From Mucilaginibacter sp. CSA2-8R (lineage in GTDB: Bacteria > Bacteroidota > Bacteroidia > Sphingobacteriales > Sphingobacteriaceae): DNA of 64,000 bases. This document shows positions 45,297 through 53,823 of this stretch, one piece after another. Position numbers and translations under genes: made by a program. Numbering within the stretch: the stretch's first letter is position 1; each line of letters opens with the position of its first letter. A model generated the notes under the pieces. The model did no database searches and was not told the DNA's origin. It saw only the letters and a program-made list of their open reading frames with translations. Location: contig NZ_CP152389.1 of NCBI RefSeq assembly GCF_038806765.1, positions 2,666,001 to 2,730,000 on the forward strand, in the 5' to 3' direction.

Positions 45297-47483
45297 TCAG
45301 GCCGGAACACTTTCGCCCAAAGACGTTAATAGCCCACGAACCTCGGTTGGGTTACGAACATAAAATTTAGCCAGTGATGCTCCGGTACCAACTTTAATAG
45401 TAATAGCGTTGTCCGGCAATGCTCTAAATAAATCCTCGTCGGTAAAATCATCACCCAGGGCCATAACAAAATCATAATCGCCTTGCTCAACCAAACTTAA
45501 GGCTGCCTTCCCTTTATTAATCTCCATATTTTTCACCTCAACCACTTTATCACCAGGCAGTAATTGTAAGCCTTTGTCTGTTGCCAAAAATTTTAGCGTA
45601 TTCATCAGCTCATTGGCGCGCAATTCGCCCAAACCAGATTCGGCTTTGCGATAATGCCACACTAAAGAATAGGTCTTTTCTTCGATGAACGATCCCGGCG
45701 TACGATCGACATACTTTTCAAAAATACTGTACAGATCTTTTTTCCATGAGGTGGACAGGCCGTTAATCTTGTGCCATTCCATATATTGTTGTTTGAACCA
45801 AGCCCCATGTTCGGCTACCAGGTAAATATTTTTATCGCCAAACCAATCCCCTAAATTTTCATGTTTTCTTCCGCTGATGATGACCAACTGGTTATGTGGG
45901 TCTGCAGAGAGTTGCGTTAACAGGTGGTACAATTCTGCATCGGGCGACGCCTGATTAACGTTGGCTTTAAAGCCAACCAAGGTGCCATCGTAATCTAAAA
46001 AAATAATACGTTTACTGGTGCTTCTGTATCGGTTTATGATAGACTTGGCTGTGGCAGAGTGTACATGTCTTGTTTGCATTGAACGTTGCATTAATTTCAC
46101 TTCATACAACCTCTCCATAAATAACTGTACCCAATGCCTTACGTTAAACTTAGCCACTAATTGCCGCATTTGAGTCATCCGTCTTTGCTGTTCGGCAAGC
46201 GGCATGTCCAATGCTTCAATTATTGCATCTTTAACCTGTGTAACATTGTTAGGGTTAACTACCAAAGCATCAATAAGTTCTTTTGATGCACCTGCCATTT
46301 CGCTTAATATCAGCACGCCATCATTATCGGTTCGGCTGGCTACATACTCTTTACTAACCAGGTTCATGCCATCGCGCATGGGGTTTACCAGGCATACTTC
46401 TGCTGTGCTGTACAGGGCTGAGAGCATTTCTATAGGCAAAGAACGATAATAATATGTAATTGGCGTCCAGTCGATGGTACGGTATCGGGCGTTGATATTA
46501 CCCACTTTCTTATCGATTTGGTCGCGTAGATGAGCATAAGATGCTACTGTATCGCGCGATGGAACAACCACCATATAAAGCGTTACTTTACCTATATAAT
46601 CGGGATGATCGTTTAATAATAACTCGAACGCCTGCAAGCGTTGCAAAATACCCTTACTGTAATCAAGGCGGTCGACCGACAGGATAATTTTATTGTTTTT
46701 AAAGATATCGCGGATTTGCAGTGCCTGTTCTTTAACATCATCAGTTTGCGGCAGCCCTGCATATTTTCGGTCATCAATACCCATCGGAAACGATTCCACC
46801 ACAACGGTACGGTCTCCATTTAGAATGACATTGGAAGATATATGTACCGGCAGCAAGCGCGACACAGAGCTTAAAAAATGCCGTACATCATCAAAGGTAT
46901 GAAAGCCAATTAAATCAGCCCCCAGCATACCTTCTAAAAGCTCATTTCGCCAAGGGATAAGTCTGAACATCTCGTGAGAGGGGAACGGAATGTGCAGAAA
47001 AAATCCTATCGAGACATCGGCCCTTACCTGCCTGATAAGCGCAGGCAATAACAACAATTGATAATCGTGTATCCAAACTGTATCGCCATCTTCCAAATTT
47101 TCTAAAATGACGTCTTTAAATTTTTCGTTTACGCTTTTATAATACTCCCAATGCGAGGGATTGTACGTAGTATAGGTAGATGCATAATAGTGAAATACAG
47201 GCCAAAGCACATCGTTAGAAAAACCCTCGTAAAACTCGCTGATGTCTTCCTGAGTCAGGTAAACAGGTAACAGGCTTAGTTCTTTAAGTTCTTTAGTTAC
47301 TTGCTGGGTTTTTTCCGGCTCAATCACTTGGCCCGGCCACCCTATCCAAATATTACCATCTTGTTTATAGACCGTTCCCAGTCCGGTAGCCAAGCCACCT
47401 TCGCTTGGTACTAATTCATAATTGTTGTCTGTTTCTTTTATCTTAACCGGTAATCTGTTAGATACAATAATTGTTTTCGGCAT
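45297..47483 (-). CDS. otsAB: Bifunctional trehalose-6-phosphate synthase/phosphatase
   Basis: 728 aa from the start at 47483 (MPKTIIVSNRLPV). The frame is open further upstream but that part overlaps the next gene's terminator. Residues 1 to about 470 are the GT20 synthase (P-S-E-G-G-L-A-T-G-L glucose-6-phosphate loop; H-D-Y-Q-L-L-L-L-P). Residues from about 500 are the HAD phosphatase, with D-Y-D-G-T nucleophile motif and G-D-D-F-T-D-E-D. A single chain makes trehalose from UDP-glucose and glucose-6-phosphate. Confidence 0.94.
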   Translation of the reverse strand: MPKTIIVSNRLPVKIKETDNNYELVPSEGGLATGLGTVYKQDGNIWIGWPGQVIEPEKTQQVTKELKELSLLPVYLTQEDISEFYEGFSNDVLWPVFHYYASTYTTYNPSHWEYYKSVNEKFKDVILENLEDGDTVWIHDYQLLLLPALIRQVRADVSIGFFLHIPFPSHEMFRLIPWRNELLEGMLGADLIGFHTFDDVRHFLSSVSRLLPVHISSNVILNGDRTVVVESFPMGIDDRKYAGLPQTDDVKEQALQIRDIFKNNKIILSVDRLDYSKGILQRLQAFELLLNDHPDYIGKVTLYMVVVPSRDTVASYAHLRDQIDKKVGNINARYRTIDWTPITYYYRSLPIEMLSALYSTAEVCLVNPMRDGMNLVSKEYVASRTDNDGVLILSEMAGASKELIDALVVNPNNVTQVKDAIIEALDMPLAEQQRRMTQMRQLVAKFNVRHWVQLFMERLYEVKLMQRSMQTRHVHSATAKSIINRYRSTSKRIIFLDYDGTLVGFKANVNQASPDAELYHLLTQLSADPHNQLVIISGRKHENLGDWFGDKNIYLVAEHGAWFKQQYMEWHKINGLSTSWKKDLYSIFEKYVDRTPGSFIEEKTYSLVWHYRKAESGLGELRANELMNTLKFLATDKGLQLLPGDKVVEVKNMEINKGKAALSLVEQGDYDFVMALGDDFTDEDLFRALPDNAITIKVGTGASLAKFYVRNPTEVRGLLTSLGESVPA

Positions 47484-47563
47484 ATATAAACACGTTGGTT
47501 GGTAATTATAAAACCGAAAAAGCAGATGTTGTTTTAACAAATAAGTTGTACAGCTTGTATTAA

Positions 47564-47591
47564 ACAAAAAAGCCGCACCCAAAGGTGCGGC
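47564..47591 (-). terminator. Terminator of the PepSY-like gene
   Basis: GCCGCACC (47572-47579) pairs with GGTGCGGC (47584-47591), and the minus strand has six or more T after the stem. Confidence 0.9.
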
Positions 47592-47616
47592 CTAAAACCA
47601 AATTAACCAGTGTTTA

Positions 47617-48120
47617 TTAGTTTTTTGAAAGTACTTCAACAGCAGATGTAGGGCTGATGCGTAATGTAGCCTCTTTATCGGCTTTATAGATAGTTAATAG
47701 GTAAACTTCGTCATCATTAACATTAGATGCTGCCAAACGGGTTAAAGGTGATGTTGGCGTTTCAGCATACTGAAAGCGGATTAATTCTTTAACATGGAAG
47801 CCTTCGTACTCGCGCGCAATTTGTTTTTTTGCGTGATTTGGTAAAACGTTGTAAGTTACAGTTTCTGTATGGCCGATGTATTTACCGTTAGTATCGTAAT
47901 AAGCTGACATTTTAAGGTTATCAACAGTAAAATCAACTTTTTCAAAGTTTTCATTTACAGTCCAGTTTGTTTCTTTGGCATCAACAAACTCAGACTCAAA
48001 CTGACGCAAAACAAAATAAGGAACTTTGTTTACATCATCAGATTTTTTACCGCCATCAGCAGCAAAAGTGTTTAAACTAAAAACTGCAAATAAGGCGCTC
48101 AGTAATGCTATCTTTTTCAT
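47617..48120 (-). CDS. Secreted PepSY-like protein
   Basis: 167 aa. Signal peptide ends at T-F-A-A (about residue 20). The rest is a mixed alpha/beta domain with V-D-F-T-V-D-N-L-K-M-S-A-Y-Y-D-T-N-G-K, the pattern of the beta-lactamase-inhibitor/PepSY-like (DUF2874) proteins common in Bacteroidota periplasm. Function unknown. The 233-bp gap 48121-48353 upstream is very AT-rich and I see nothing defined in it. Confidence 0.75.
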   Translation of the reverse strand: MKKIALLSALFAVFSLNTFAADGGKKSDDVNKVPYFVLRQFESEFVDAKETNWTVNENFEKVDFTVDNLKMSAYYDTNGKYIGHTETVTYNVLPNHAKKQIAREYEGFHVKELIRFQYAETPTSPLTRLAASNVNDDEVYLLTIYKADKEATLRISPTSAVEVLSKN

Positions 48121-48353
48121 AATGTTTGTTTTTTTTTATTTCTAATCTTAAATCTGCAACAAATTTACAGCACAAATATGAAAATGATAAACAATTTTGA
48201 ATTTTTATAATAATTTCATAAAATAATGGTTTGAAATTTATGTTTTTAAAATTTAACCGATTACACCCACTTATAAATAACAAATTGCTAATGGATTTCG
48301 GAATAAGCAATAAACTTGTCATTAAAACATCAAACAAGTTGAATATTTAGCAA

Positions 48354-49100
48354 TCAATTGAGCTTTTTTATATAATCCAAAAATAAAAAAAGTGCTTCTT
48401 TCTTTTTATCGGTAAGCGGATAATCTATTTTATGTGTTAAATAATCTTTTATATCAAAGTCTTCGCGCATAGGCATGTCTTTAAACAAGTCTTCACGATG
48501 ATCAAGCCCATATTGTAGTGACTGATTTAGCTTATCAATAAAAGCCTGCGGAATCGGCTTATTTGCTATCCAGGCAGCAAAGGTGAAAGGTAAACCGGTA
48601 AACTTAGTCCACTCCGATGCCAGATCGTATATATAAGGATAACTATCAGCTTTTCCGAAGGTGCGGTCGCCTATTTGCACAAAAGCTGTTTTTACATCTG
48701 ACGATTGACCATAATCAACGGCGTTGGTTATCAACTGCGGGTTGAGCTTCCAGTAATTTTGCAAAAGCACGCGTGCCAGGTTATTTGACGAGCGCGACTG
48801 CGGATCTAATTGTAACCTTTCAACCTCATTGATGGGGCAGTTACTAAAAATAAACACGGAATTTACAGCGCCTACAGCACCTATGCAATAATCAGAAACT
48901 AAGTGCCACTCAGGTAAACTTAAAGTAGCCGCTACAGGAATCAGGCCTATATCAGCTTCGTCGTCAATTAATTTTTGTGCACAGTCAGCAGGTATATCCA
49001 GACTTAAATCTATTTGATTAATGATATCTGTATGCTGTAAACCGTATAAAAAAGGTTTAGTGTTAGTGTAACTAACAGCTGATATACGTATTTTTTTCAA
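48354..49100 (-). CDS. mqnA: Chorismate dehydratase (futalosine pathway)
   Basis: 248 aa. First step of the futalosine menaquinone pathway: chorismate to 3-[(1-carboxyvinyl)oxy]benzoate. The family N-terminus (R-I-S-A-V-S-Y-T-N-T-K-P-F) and periplasmic-binding-protein-like fold are clear. Third gene of the mqnE-phosphatase-mqnA operon, 9 bp after the phosphatase. mqnC lies at 58.5 kb; mqnB and mqnD are not in the window. Confidence 0.93.
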   Translation of the reverse strand: MKKIRISAVSYTNTKPFLYGLQHTDIINQIDLSLDIPADCAQKLIDDEADIGLIPVAATLSLPEWHLVSDYCIGAVGAVNSVFIFSNCPINEVERLQLDPQSRSSNNLARVLLQNYWKLNPQLITNAVDYGQSSDVKTAFVQIGDRTFGKADSYPYIYDLASEWTKFTGLPFTFAAWIANKPIPQAFIDKLNQSLQYGLDHREDLFKDMPMREDFDIKDYLTHKIDYPLTDKKKEALFLFLDYIKKLN

Positions 49101-49109
49101 AGAAGTAGC

Positions 49110-49730
49110 TTAATGAATTTTTAAATGGATGGCGTTGTTAAATTCAGCTATCGTAAACTGCTCACCATCGAACGTAACTTTGTATAAAACGAGGTTTTGA
49201 TGCGGAAAATCATCCATGTGTTTTAAAGATTTACCGGTAAGCAAACACAAAAACAGCCGCATGGCGCGGCCATGCATGCAAATAAGCACGTTTTTTTCTT
49301 CCGGATGACTCATGATCGTCTTGAGTGCCTGCTCCTGCCGTTGCTTTACCTCATTTGGACTTTCGCCGCCCTCAAACTTTGCATCCAGGTTGCCCGAGGT
49401 CCACTCACGCATAATTTTTAAAAATGCGGATTTTGTTTCGGGAGTACTGGGTTGCCCTTCATATTTACCCCAGGCTAACTCATCCAGGCCCGAAAGTTTT
49501 TCAAAGGGTAAACCTGCATCAATAAACTGCTGAACACTTTGCTGCGTACGCTTAAGCTCCGAAATGTAAATTTTATCAAATGGGATGTGCTTGTAGGCGT
49601 TATAAAATAACCCAGCCTGCTGGCAGCCTTCACTGTTAAGTTCAGTGTTCATCCCGCGGCCTTGTACAATCCCCTGTTTATTTAAATCGGTTTGCCCGTG
49701 GCGTACGATATATAGTGTTTTTTCTGTCAT
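49110..49730 (-). CDS. Histidine phosphatase family protein
   Basis: 206 aa. The catalytic motif is R-H-G-Q-T near residue 10 and the second His is in C-M-H-G-R-A-M-R. The family covers phosphoglycerate mutases and small-molecule phosphatases. It lies 3 bp after mqnE and 9 bp before mqnA, so it is in the menaquinone operon. The futalosine pathway has no known step for it. Confidence 0.9.
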   Translation of the reverse strand: MTEKTLYIVRHGQTDLNKQGIVQGRGMNTELNSEGCQQAGLFYNAYKHIPFDKIYISELKRTQQSVQQFIDAGLPFEKLSGLDELAWGKYEGQPSTPETKSAFLKIMREWTSGNLDAKFEGGESPNEVKQRQEQALKTIMSHPEEKNVLICMHGRAMRLFLCLLTGKSLKHMDDFPHQNLVLYKVTFDGEQFTIAEFNNAIHLKIH

Positions 49731-49733
49731 TGT

Positions 49734-50927
49734 TTAATTGATAACCGGCAGCTTGTAAAATTGAGGCTTGGTTTCTTCGGCAAACTGATATTCTGAGTAA
49801 TCGGTAACAACGTTGTAGAGCGTATCACGCTCAATTGGATGACGGCCCACTTGTTTAATTAACTCCACCAATTGTTTAGTGCTCATACCCGGATGCTGTT
49901 CTTCGGCACCGGCCATGGAGTAGATCTTGGTCGTATCATCAAGGGTACCATCAATATCATCCACACCAAAGTTTAATGATAGTTGCGCGGTTGTACGGCT
50001 TATCATAGCCCAGTAAGCTTTGATATGGTCAAAATTGTCTAGGTAAATGCGGGCAACGGCATAATTGCGCAAATCCTCAATAACAGAAGACTCTGCAACG
50101 TTTGACATTTGATTGTCTTTGTTACGGAACTTTAATGGTATAAAGGTCTGGAATCCTCCTGTCCGGTCCTGTAACTGGCGCAGCTGCTCCATATGGTCTA
50201 CCCGGTGGCGGTATTCTTCGATATGCCCGTATAGCATAGTCGCGTTAGAGCGCATACCTAATCTATGCCATTCTTCGTGTATCTGCAGCCACTGGTCGCC
50301 TGTACATTTATCCTTCGCAATCTGCTCGCGTATTTCCGGATGAAAAATTTCGGCACCACCGCCCGGCATTGATTCCAACCCGGCTTCTTTCATTAACCGC
50401 ATACCGGTGGCATAGTCAACTTTTGCTTTTTTAAAGATGTAATGATATTCAACCGGTGTTAATGCTTTAACGTGCAAGTCAGGACGGTGAGCTTTGATAG
50501 CACTAAACAGCTGCTGATAAAAAGGCATATCATACTGGGGCAAAACACCACCTACAATATGCACTTCGGTTACCGGCTCATTATCGTATTTTTTGACGAT
50601 GTCGAGCATTTCATCCATTGTGTACTCCCACCCTTCCGAACGCTGTTTAATTAAGCGCGAGTAAGAACAAAATTTGCAATCGTATACACAAAGGTTTGTA
50701 GGCTCGATATGAAAATTACGGTTAAAATAAGTTTTATCGCCATGGCGTTTCTCGCGCACGTAATTGGCTAATATACCTAAATACCCTAATTCGCCTTTTT
50801 GATATAGTGTTACTCCCTCATCGAAGGTAATACGCTCATGGTTAAGTACTTTTTGAGCTATATGTTTAAGATCGTCAGCTAAACGGTCATCCTGGAGCAG
50901 CACTGAGAGTTGTTGTTCAGCATCCAT
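49734..50927 (-). CDS. mqnE: Aminofutalosine synthase
   Basis: About 397 aa from the start at 50927 (MDAEQQLS). An exact -7 box (TACCTTTG, 50956-50949) sits between this start and the more upstream Met at 50960, which excludes the latter. The radical SAM cluster motif is C-V-Y-D-C-K-F-C. P-G-G-G-A-E-I-F and the C-terminal G-V-D-D-I-D-G-T identify MqnE rather than MqnC. It joins adenosine of SAM to the chorismate-derived product. Confidence 0.94.
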   Translation of the reverse strand: MDAEQQLSVLLQDDRLADDLKHIAQKVLNHERITFDEGVTLYQKGELGYLGILANYVREKRHGDKTYFNRNFHIEPTNLCVYDCKFCSYSRLIKQRSEGWEYTMDEMLDIVKKYDNEPVTEVHIVGGVLPQYDMPFYQQLFSAIKAHRPDLHVKALTPVEYHYIFKKAKVDYATGMRLMKEAGLESMPGGGAEIFHPEIREQIAKDKCTGDQWLQIHEEWHRLGMRSNATMLYGHIEEYRHRVDHMEQLRQLQDRTGGFQTFIPLKFRNKDNQMSNVAESSVIEDLRNYAVARIYLDNFDHIKAYWAMISRTTAQLSLNFGVDDIDGTLDDTTKIYSMAGAEEQHPGMSTKQLVELIKQVGRHPIERDTLYNVVTDYSEYQFAEETKPQFYKLPVIN

Positions 50928-51077
50928 GTTTAAAGTAGAATTATTGGGCAAAGGTAACAATTAAGGCACTTATGCATATCACTTGTTTGTAACATTGTTT
51001 CTGTGGTGGTACGCAAGTTTCCTGATTGCGCATTGCATAATGTTTACCACTGTGGTGTTACGTAACGCCATAAAACA

Positions 51078-51110
51078 ACAAAGGCCTTTTCTTTCGAAAA
51101 AGCCTTTGCA
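51078..51110 (-). terminator. Terminator of the sigma/protease operon
   Basis: An inverted repeat CAAAGGC...GCCTTTG with AT-rich inner arms (TTTTC/GAAAA) spans 51080-51108. It is 20 bp after the protease stop. The remaining 50961-51077 shows nothing. Confidence 0.7.
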
Positions 51111-51129
51111 GGGTAAATTTTACAGCATA

Positions 51130-52233
51130 TCAGTTGTATACTTTTACCATAAATATATAGTCGTGTATTTTATTAAACTGCTGAGCCTGAGTTAAACCGT
51201 TCAAACTGCTTTTATTGTTTAATATAATCTTATTATCGGTAGAATCTTTGGTAATCTCTTTAGCAACCCGGAAAAGGTATTTTGATTTAATGGCGTAAGC
51301 AGCACCTTCGGCCTGGCTTTGCTTACCGCTTATAACACCAATAATGTTGCCTTTGGCATCAAGCACCGGGCCACCGCTATTACCTGGATTAACAGGTAAC
51401 GATACCTGATAAGCAACAGTATCGCCGTTTAATCCGTTAGCCGAGCTCAGGTAACCCCTGCCTAAAACCAACGAATCGGTAGGAAAGCCAGCGGTATATA
51501 GATCCTCGCCTACATCGCTTCTCGAACGACGGAAACTGTATGGTAAATTATTAAATTTAGAAAAAGACGCGTCGTCAATTTTAAGCACCGCAATGTCATA
51601 TGCCGGCTCAGTGTAAATTACTTTTGTGCGATAGGCATCGCCGGCAGCATTTTGCACATAAACCGAATCAGCGTTTCTAACTACATGGTAGTTGGTTACG
51701 ATGTAGCCATTTGCTGTTAAGGCAAAGCCGGAGCCTGCAAAAGAGCCATTATTGATAATACGCTTGCTTGATTTAATATCGTGAAGGATCGCTTTGTTGT
51801 TGCGCTCTGCGTTTTCGGCAGTGCGTTTAATACTCTGCATTTCGCGGCGCAGGGCAACATAGCTTGTTGTACTTTTATTTAAACTACCGGTAAGATATAA
51901 TGTAGCTACCACAGCAAACAAGGCGATAGAAGCAGCCACCGAAATTTTAGAATGGTGGTTGCGCCATAATTTAACTACCCAGTTTGGATGGATGGTTAAC
52001 TCTTCAGTTAGCGTATGTACATCTATTTCCTGGTGTATTGCATTCAGGCGGTTTTCAAGGTCCACGCGTTTGCCATACTGCTTTATTAAGCCTGTGAAAT
52101 GAGCATGTTCTTTAATGCGGCTTTCAATAGCAGCGTTATCCTGGCGCATTGCCTCAAAACGTTCCCTTTCTTCGGCGCTCATTTCGCCGTTTAGGTAACG
52201 TTCTATCAATTCAATCAGTTGGTGGTCACTCAT
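51130..52233 (-). CDS. Anti-sigma-like/trypsin-like protease fusion, single-pass membrane protein
   Basis: 367 aa. Residues 1-50 carry the anti-sigma-type helices (I-E-R-Y-L-N-G-E-M-S-A-E-E-R-E-R-F-E), without the Zn-binding HxxxCxxC. One membrane helix lies at about 98-117. The C-terminal half is an S1 trypsin-like protease with complete triad H183, D213 and S286 (N-P-G-N-S-G-G-P). The N-terminus should be cytoplasmic and the protease periplasmic. It starts 12 bp after the sigma gene. By context it both holds the sigma factor and senses the envelope. Confidence 0.85.
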   Translation of the reverse strand: MSDHQLIELIERYLNGEMSAEERERFEAMRQDNAAIESRIKEHAHFTGLIKQYGKRVDLENRLNAIHQEIDVHTLTEELTIHPNWVVKLWRNHHSKISVAASIALFAVVATLYLTGSLNKSTTSYVALRREMQSIKRTAENAERNNKAILHDIKSSKRIINNGSFAGSGFALTANGYIVTNYHVVRNADSVYVQNAAGDAYRTKVIYTEPAYDIAVLKIDDASFSKFNNLPYSFRRSRSDVGEDLYTAGFPTDSLVLGRGYLSSANGLNGDTVAYQVSLPVNPGNSGGPVLDAKGNIIGVISGKQSQAEGAAYAIKSKYLFRVAKEITKDSTDNKIILNNKSSLNGLTQAQQFNKIHDYIFMVKVYN

Positions 52234-52245
52234 TCTTACTTCCTT

Positions 52246-52815
52246 TTAATTTTGCTGAAAAAATAGTTTTTTCAGCCTTTGCAGGCATTTGTATTTTTGA
52301 GTTTTAGCATTGTCAGCATTAGTATAACCAAAACGTTCACAGATATCCTGCATCGAATGGTTGTGAATGTAAAAGTCCTCTATAATGGTTTTGCAGGGTT
52401 CGCCCAACAACTGTAACGCAGCTCCCATTTTTTCAAATTGAATGTCGCGCTCAGTATGTAAGTCTCCGTCTTCTTCAACCGGCAGGTGTTCTTCAAAATC
52501 TCTAATATCTCCGCCATACCTACTTAGTTGCGTAAGCCGCTTAAGCCATAACTTACGGCAAACCGAATACAAAAAAGTTTTTAGCTTGCTGCTCAGCTCA
52601 AACTTTCCGCTTTTTACCTTATTGTAAAGAACGATAATGGCCTCCTGATATACATCTTTTGCATCATCAGCCGTACCATTATTATTGATGACCAGTTGTA
52701 ACACCATCGGGAAATAGCCCACATACAAACGCTTCAAAATTACATCCGAGTCGTTAAGTATGCCGAATACCACTTCGCTATCTGTTGGTGCTGAACTGTT
52801 TACTGCTTTACTCAC
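52246..52815 (-). CDS. ECF-type sigma-70 factor
   Basis: 189 aa with GTG start. Region 2 spans about residues 20-95 (V-Y-Q-E-A-I-I-V-L-Y helix, F-L-Y-S-V-C-R-K-L-W-L-K-R) and region 4 about 125-185 (M-Q-D-I-C-E-R-F-G-Y-T-N-A-D-N-A-K-T-Q-K). The predicted start of transcription lies at or beyond the GTG, so the mRNA would be leaderless or translation begins at GTG 52773. It is followed by the membrane anti-sigma/protease gene and has a GGGTTAC-N16-TATTAA element it may recognise itself. Confidence 0.9.
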   Translation of the reverse strand: MSKAVNSSAPTDSEVVFGILNDSDVILKRLYVGYFPMVLQLVINNNGTADDAKDVYQEAIIVLYNKVKSGKFELSSKLKTFLYSVCRKLWLKRLTQLSRYGGDIRDFEEHLPVEEDGDLHTERDIQFEKMGAALQLLGEPCKTIIEDFYIHNHSMQDICERFGYTNADNAKTQKYKCLQRLKKLFFQQN

Positions 52816-52818
52816 TAC

Positions 52819-52847
52819 TTAATACTGTTTTTGCTAAATTGTAACCC
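52819..52847 (-). promoter_or_regulatory. GGGTTAC-N16-TATTAA element before the sigma gene
   Basis: On the minus strand GGGTTAC (52847-52841), exactly 16 bases, then TATTAA (52824-52819). The same element occurs before the two plus-strand lipoprotein transcripts. No TAnnTTTG box is nearby. It is probably a promoter of the ECF sigma factor. Confidence 0.6.
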
Positions 52848-52883
52848 ATTGTTCATAAAAAAAAATTTAAAGCAAATAAGTTA

Positions 52884-52912
52884 GGGTTACTTTTTTAGTT
52901 GCGGCGGATTAA
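52884..52912 (+). promoter_or_regulatory. GGGTTAC-N16-GATTAA element before the first lipoprotein pair
   Basis: GGGTTAC (52884-52890), 16 bases, then GATTAA (52907-52912), 24 nt before the start at 52937. It is in mirror position to the element of the divergent sigma gene; the two GGGTTAC boxes form an inverted repeat around an AT-rich centre. Confidence 0.6.
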
Positions 52913-52936
52913 CATAAAAACTTAATCACTGCAAAA

Positions 52937-53125
52937 ATGAAAAACTTATTTAAACTTCTGATGCTTACATTGGTAGTAAGCGGCTTTACAGCTTGCTACA
53001 GCGGTACACCTAAAGGCAAACTCGACTCGGTAGCCGCTAACCCATCTGACACCGGAACATCTACTAGTGTTGACACCCTGCCTAAAACGGCTGATACTAC
53101 AAAAACTGATACAATAAAAAAATAA
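52937..53125 (+). CDS. Small Asp/Ser/Thr-rich lipoprotein (62 aa)
   Basis: Lipoprotein signal ending at C20 (V-V-S-G-F-T-A-C), then a short disordered tail rich in Asp, Ser, Thr and Lys (D-T-L-P-K-T-A-D-T-T-K-T-D-T). No domain. It is followed by a similar gene after 21 bp. By promoter element it should be controlled by the divergent sigma factor. Confidence 0.8.
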   Translation: MKNLFKLLMLTLVVSGFTACYSGTPKGKLDSVAANPSDTGTSTSVDTLPKTADTTKTDTIKK

Positions 53126-53146
53126 ATTTCAGATCACTTACACATT

Positions 53147-53431
53147 ATGAAGCCTCTATTTAAAATGACCATGGTACTGGCTGTAGCAGCCAGCGCATTA
53201 ATAGCTTGTGACGGTAACGGGAAAAAAAACGAGGGAGATTCGACTAAAGTTGATTCATCAGTTTCAGTAAATTCAAGTGTTGATACTACGATCAAAACCG
53301 ATACTGCTTCAAAAGTTGATACCACAGGCTTGGGCGACAGCGCAACCGTTGCTCCGGCAAGCAGCGATACAGTAAGCCGTACTGTTACTAAAAAAACAGT
53401 TGTTAAAAAAACGGTAACTAAAAAGCAGTAA
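53147..53431 (+). CDS. Small Asp/Ser/Thr/Lys-rich lipoprotein (94 aa)
   Basis: Lipoprotein signal ending at C21 (S-A-L-I-A-C), then a low-complexity tail with repeated V-D-S-S/V-D-T-T units and a basic end made of T-V-T-K-K/V-V-K-K repeats. No folded domain is visible. It is cotranscribed with the 62-aa lipoprotein gene (21 bp gap). Confidence 0.8.
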   Translation: MKPLFKMTMVLAVAASALIACDGNGKKNEGDSTKVDSSVSVNSSVDTTIKTDTASKVDTTGLGDSATVAPASSDTVSRTVTKKTVVKKTVTKKQ

Positions 53432-53485
53432 TACTGAGGCTTTTGCAGCAGTGAAAACTTATTTTGAATTTTTTTTAAAATAAGT

Positions 53486-53514
53486 GGGTTACCTTTTAAG
53501 GTTACCGGTATTAA
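53486..53514 (+). promoter_or_regulatory. GGGTTAC-N16-TATTAA element before the third lipoprotein gene
   Basis: GGGTTAC (53486-53492), 16 bases, TATTAA (53509-53514). The start codon follows at 53551. This is the third copy of the element in 700 bp with identical spacing. Confidence 0.6.
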
Positions 53515-53550
53515 AGAGAAACTATTAATCACTTATTAAAAGAAATTAAA

Positions 53551-53763
53551 ATGAAAAACGCTTTCAAATTCGGCTTCTTAGCTTTAGCTATCTCTGCATC
53601 TATGGTTGCTTGTAAAGGTTCTGGTTCTTCAACTACAACTGATTCAACTGCTGATTCAACTGCAACTGTTGATACTGCAGCTAAAATGGATACTGCATCT
53701 AAAATGGACTCTGCAGCTAAAATGGATACTGCATCTAAAATGGATACTACTAAAAAAATGTAA
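53551..53763 (+). CDS. Small repeat lipoprotein (70 aa)
   Basis: Lipoprotein signal ending at C21 (S-A-S-M-V-A-C). The remainder consists of Thr/Ser/Asp residues and four to five copies of a six-residue unit [AS]-K-M-D-[TS]-A, encoded by 18-nt tandem repeats at 53683-53754. Highly charged and probably unfolded. It has its own copy of the sigma element and a terminator at 53784. Confidence 0.8.
   Translation: MKNAFKFGFLALAISASMVACKGSGSSTTTDSTADSTATVDTAAKMDTASKMDSAAKMDTASKMDTTKKM
53683..53754 (+). repeat. 18-nt tandem repeat within the lipoprotein gene
   Basis: Four units begin AAAATGGA at 53683, 53701, 53719 and 53737. Units 1 and 3 are identical, unit 2 differs at few positions and unit 4 is degenerate. 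In-frame, so copy-number change would add or remove six residues. Confidence 0.8.
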
Positions 53764-53783
53764 TTCCTGCTATAAGCAAATAG

Positions 53784-53814
53784 AAAACCCCGTTCATTTC
53801 GAGCGGGGTTTTTT
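53784..53814 (+). terminator. Bidirectional terminator between the 70-aa and 104-aa lipoprotein genes
   Basis: AAAACCCCG (53784-53792) pairs with CGGGGTTTT (53804-53812), with three more inner pairs and T run. Confidence 0.85.
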
Positions 53815-53823
53815 ATTTGCTTA

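Noticed and set aside
50983..51195. 70-codon plus-strand frame between mqnE and the protease gene
   Set aside because: It runs through the terminator hairpin and into the antisense of the protease; composition is not protein-like.
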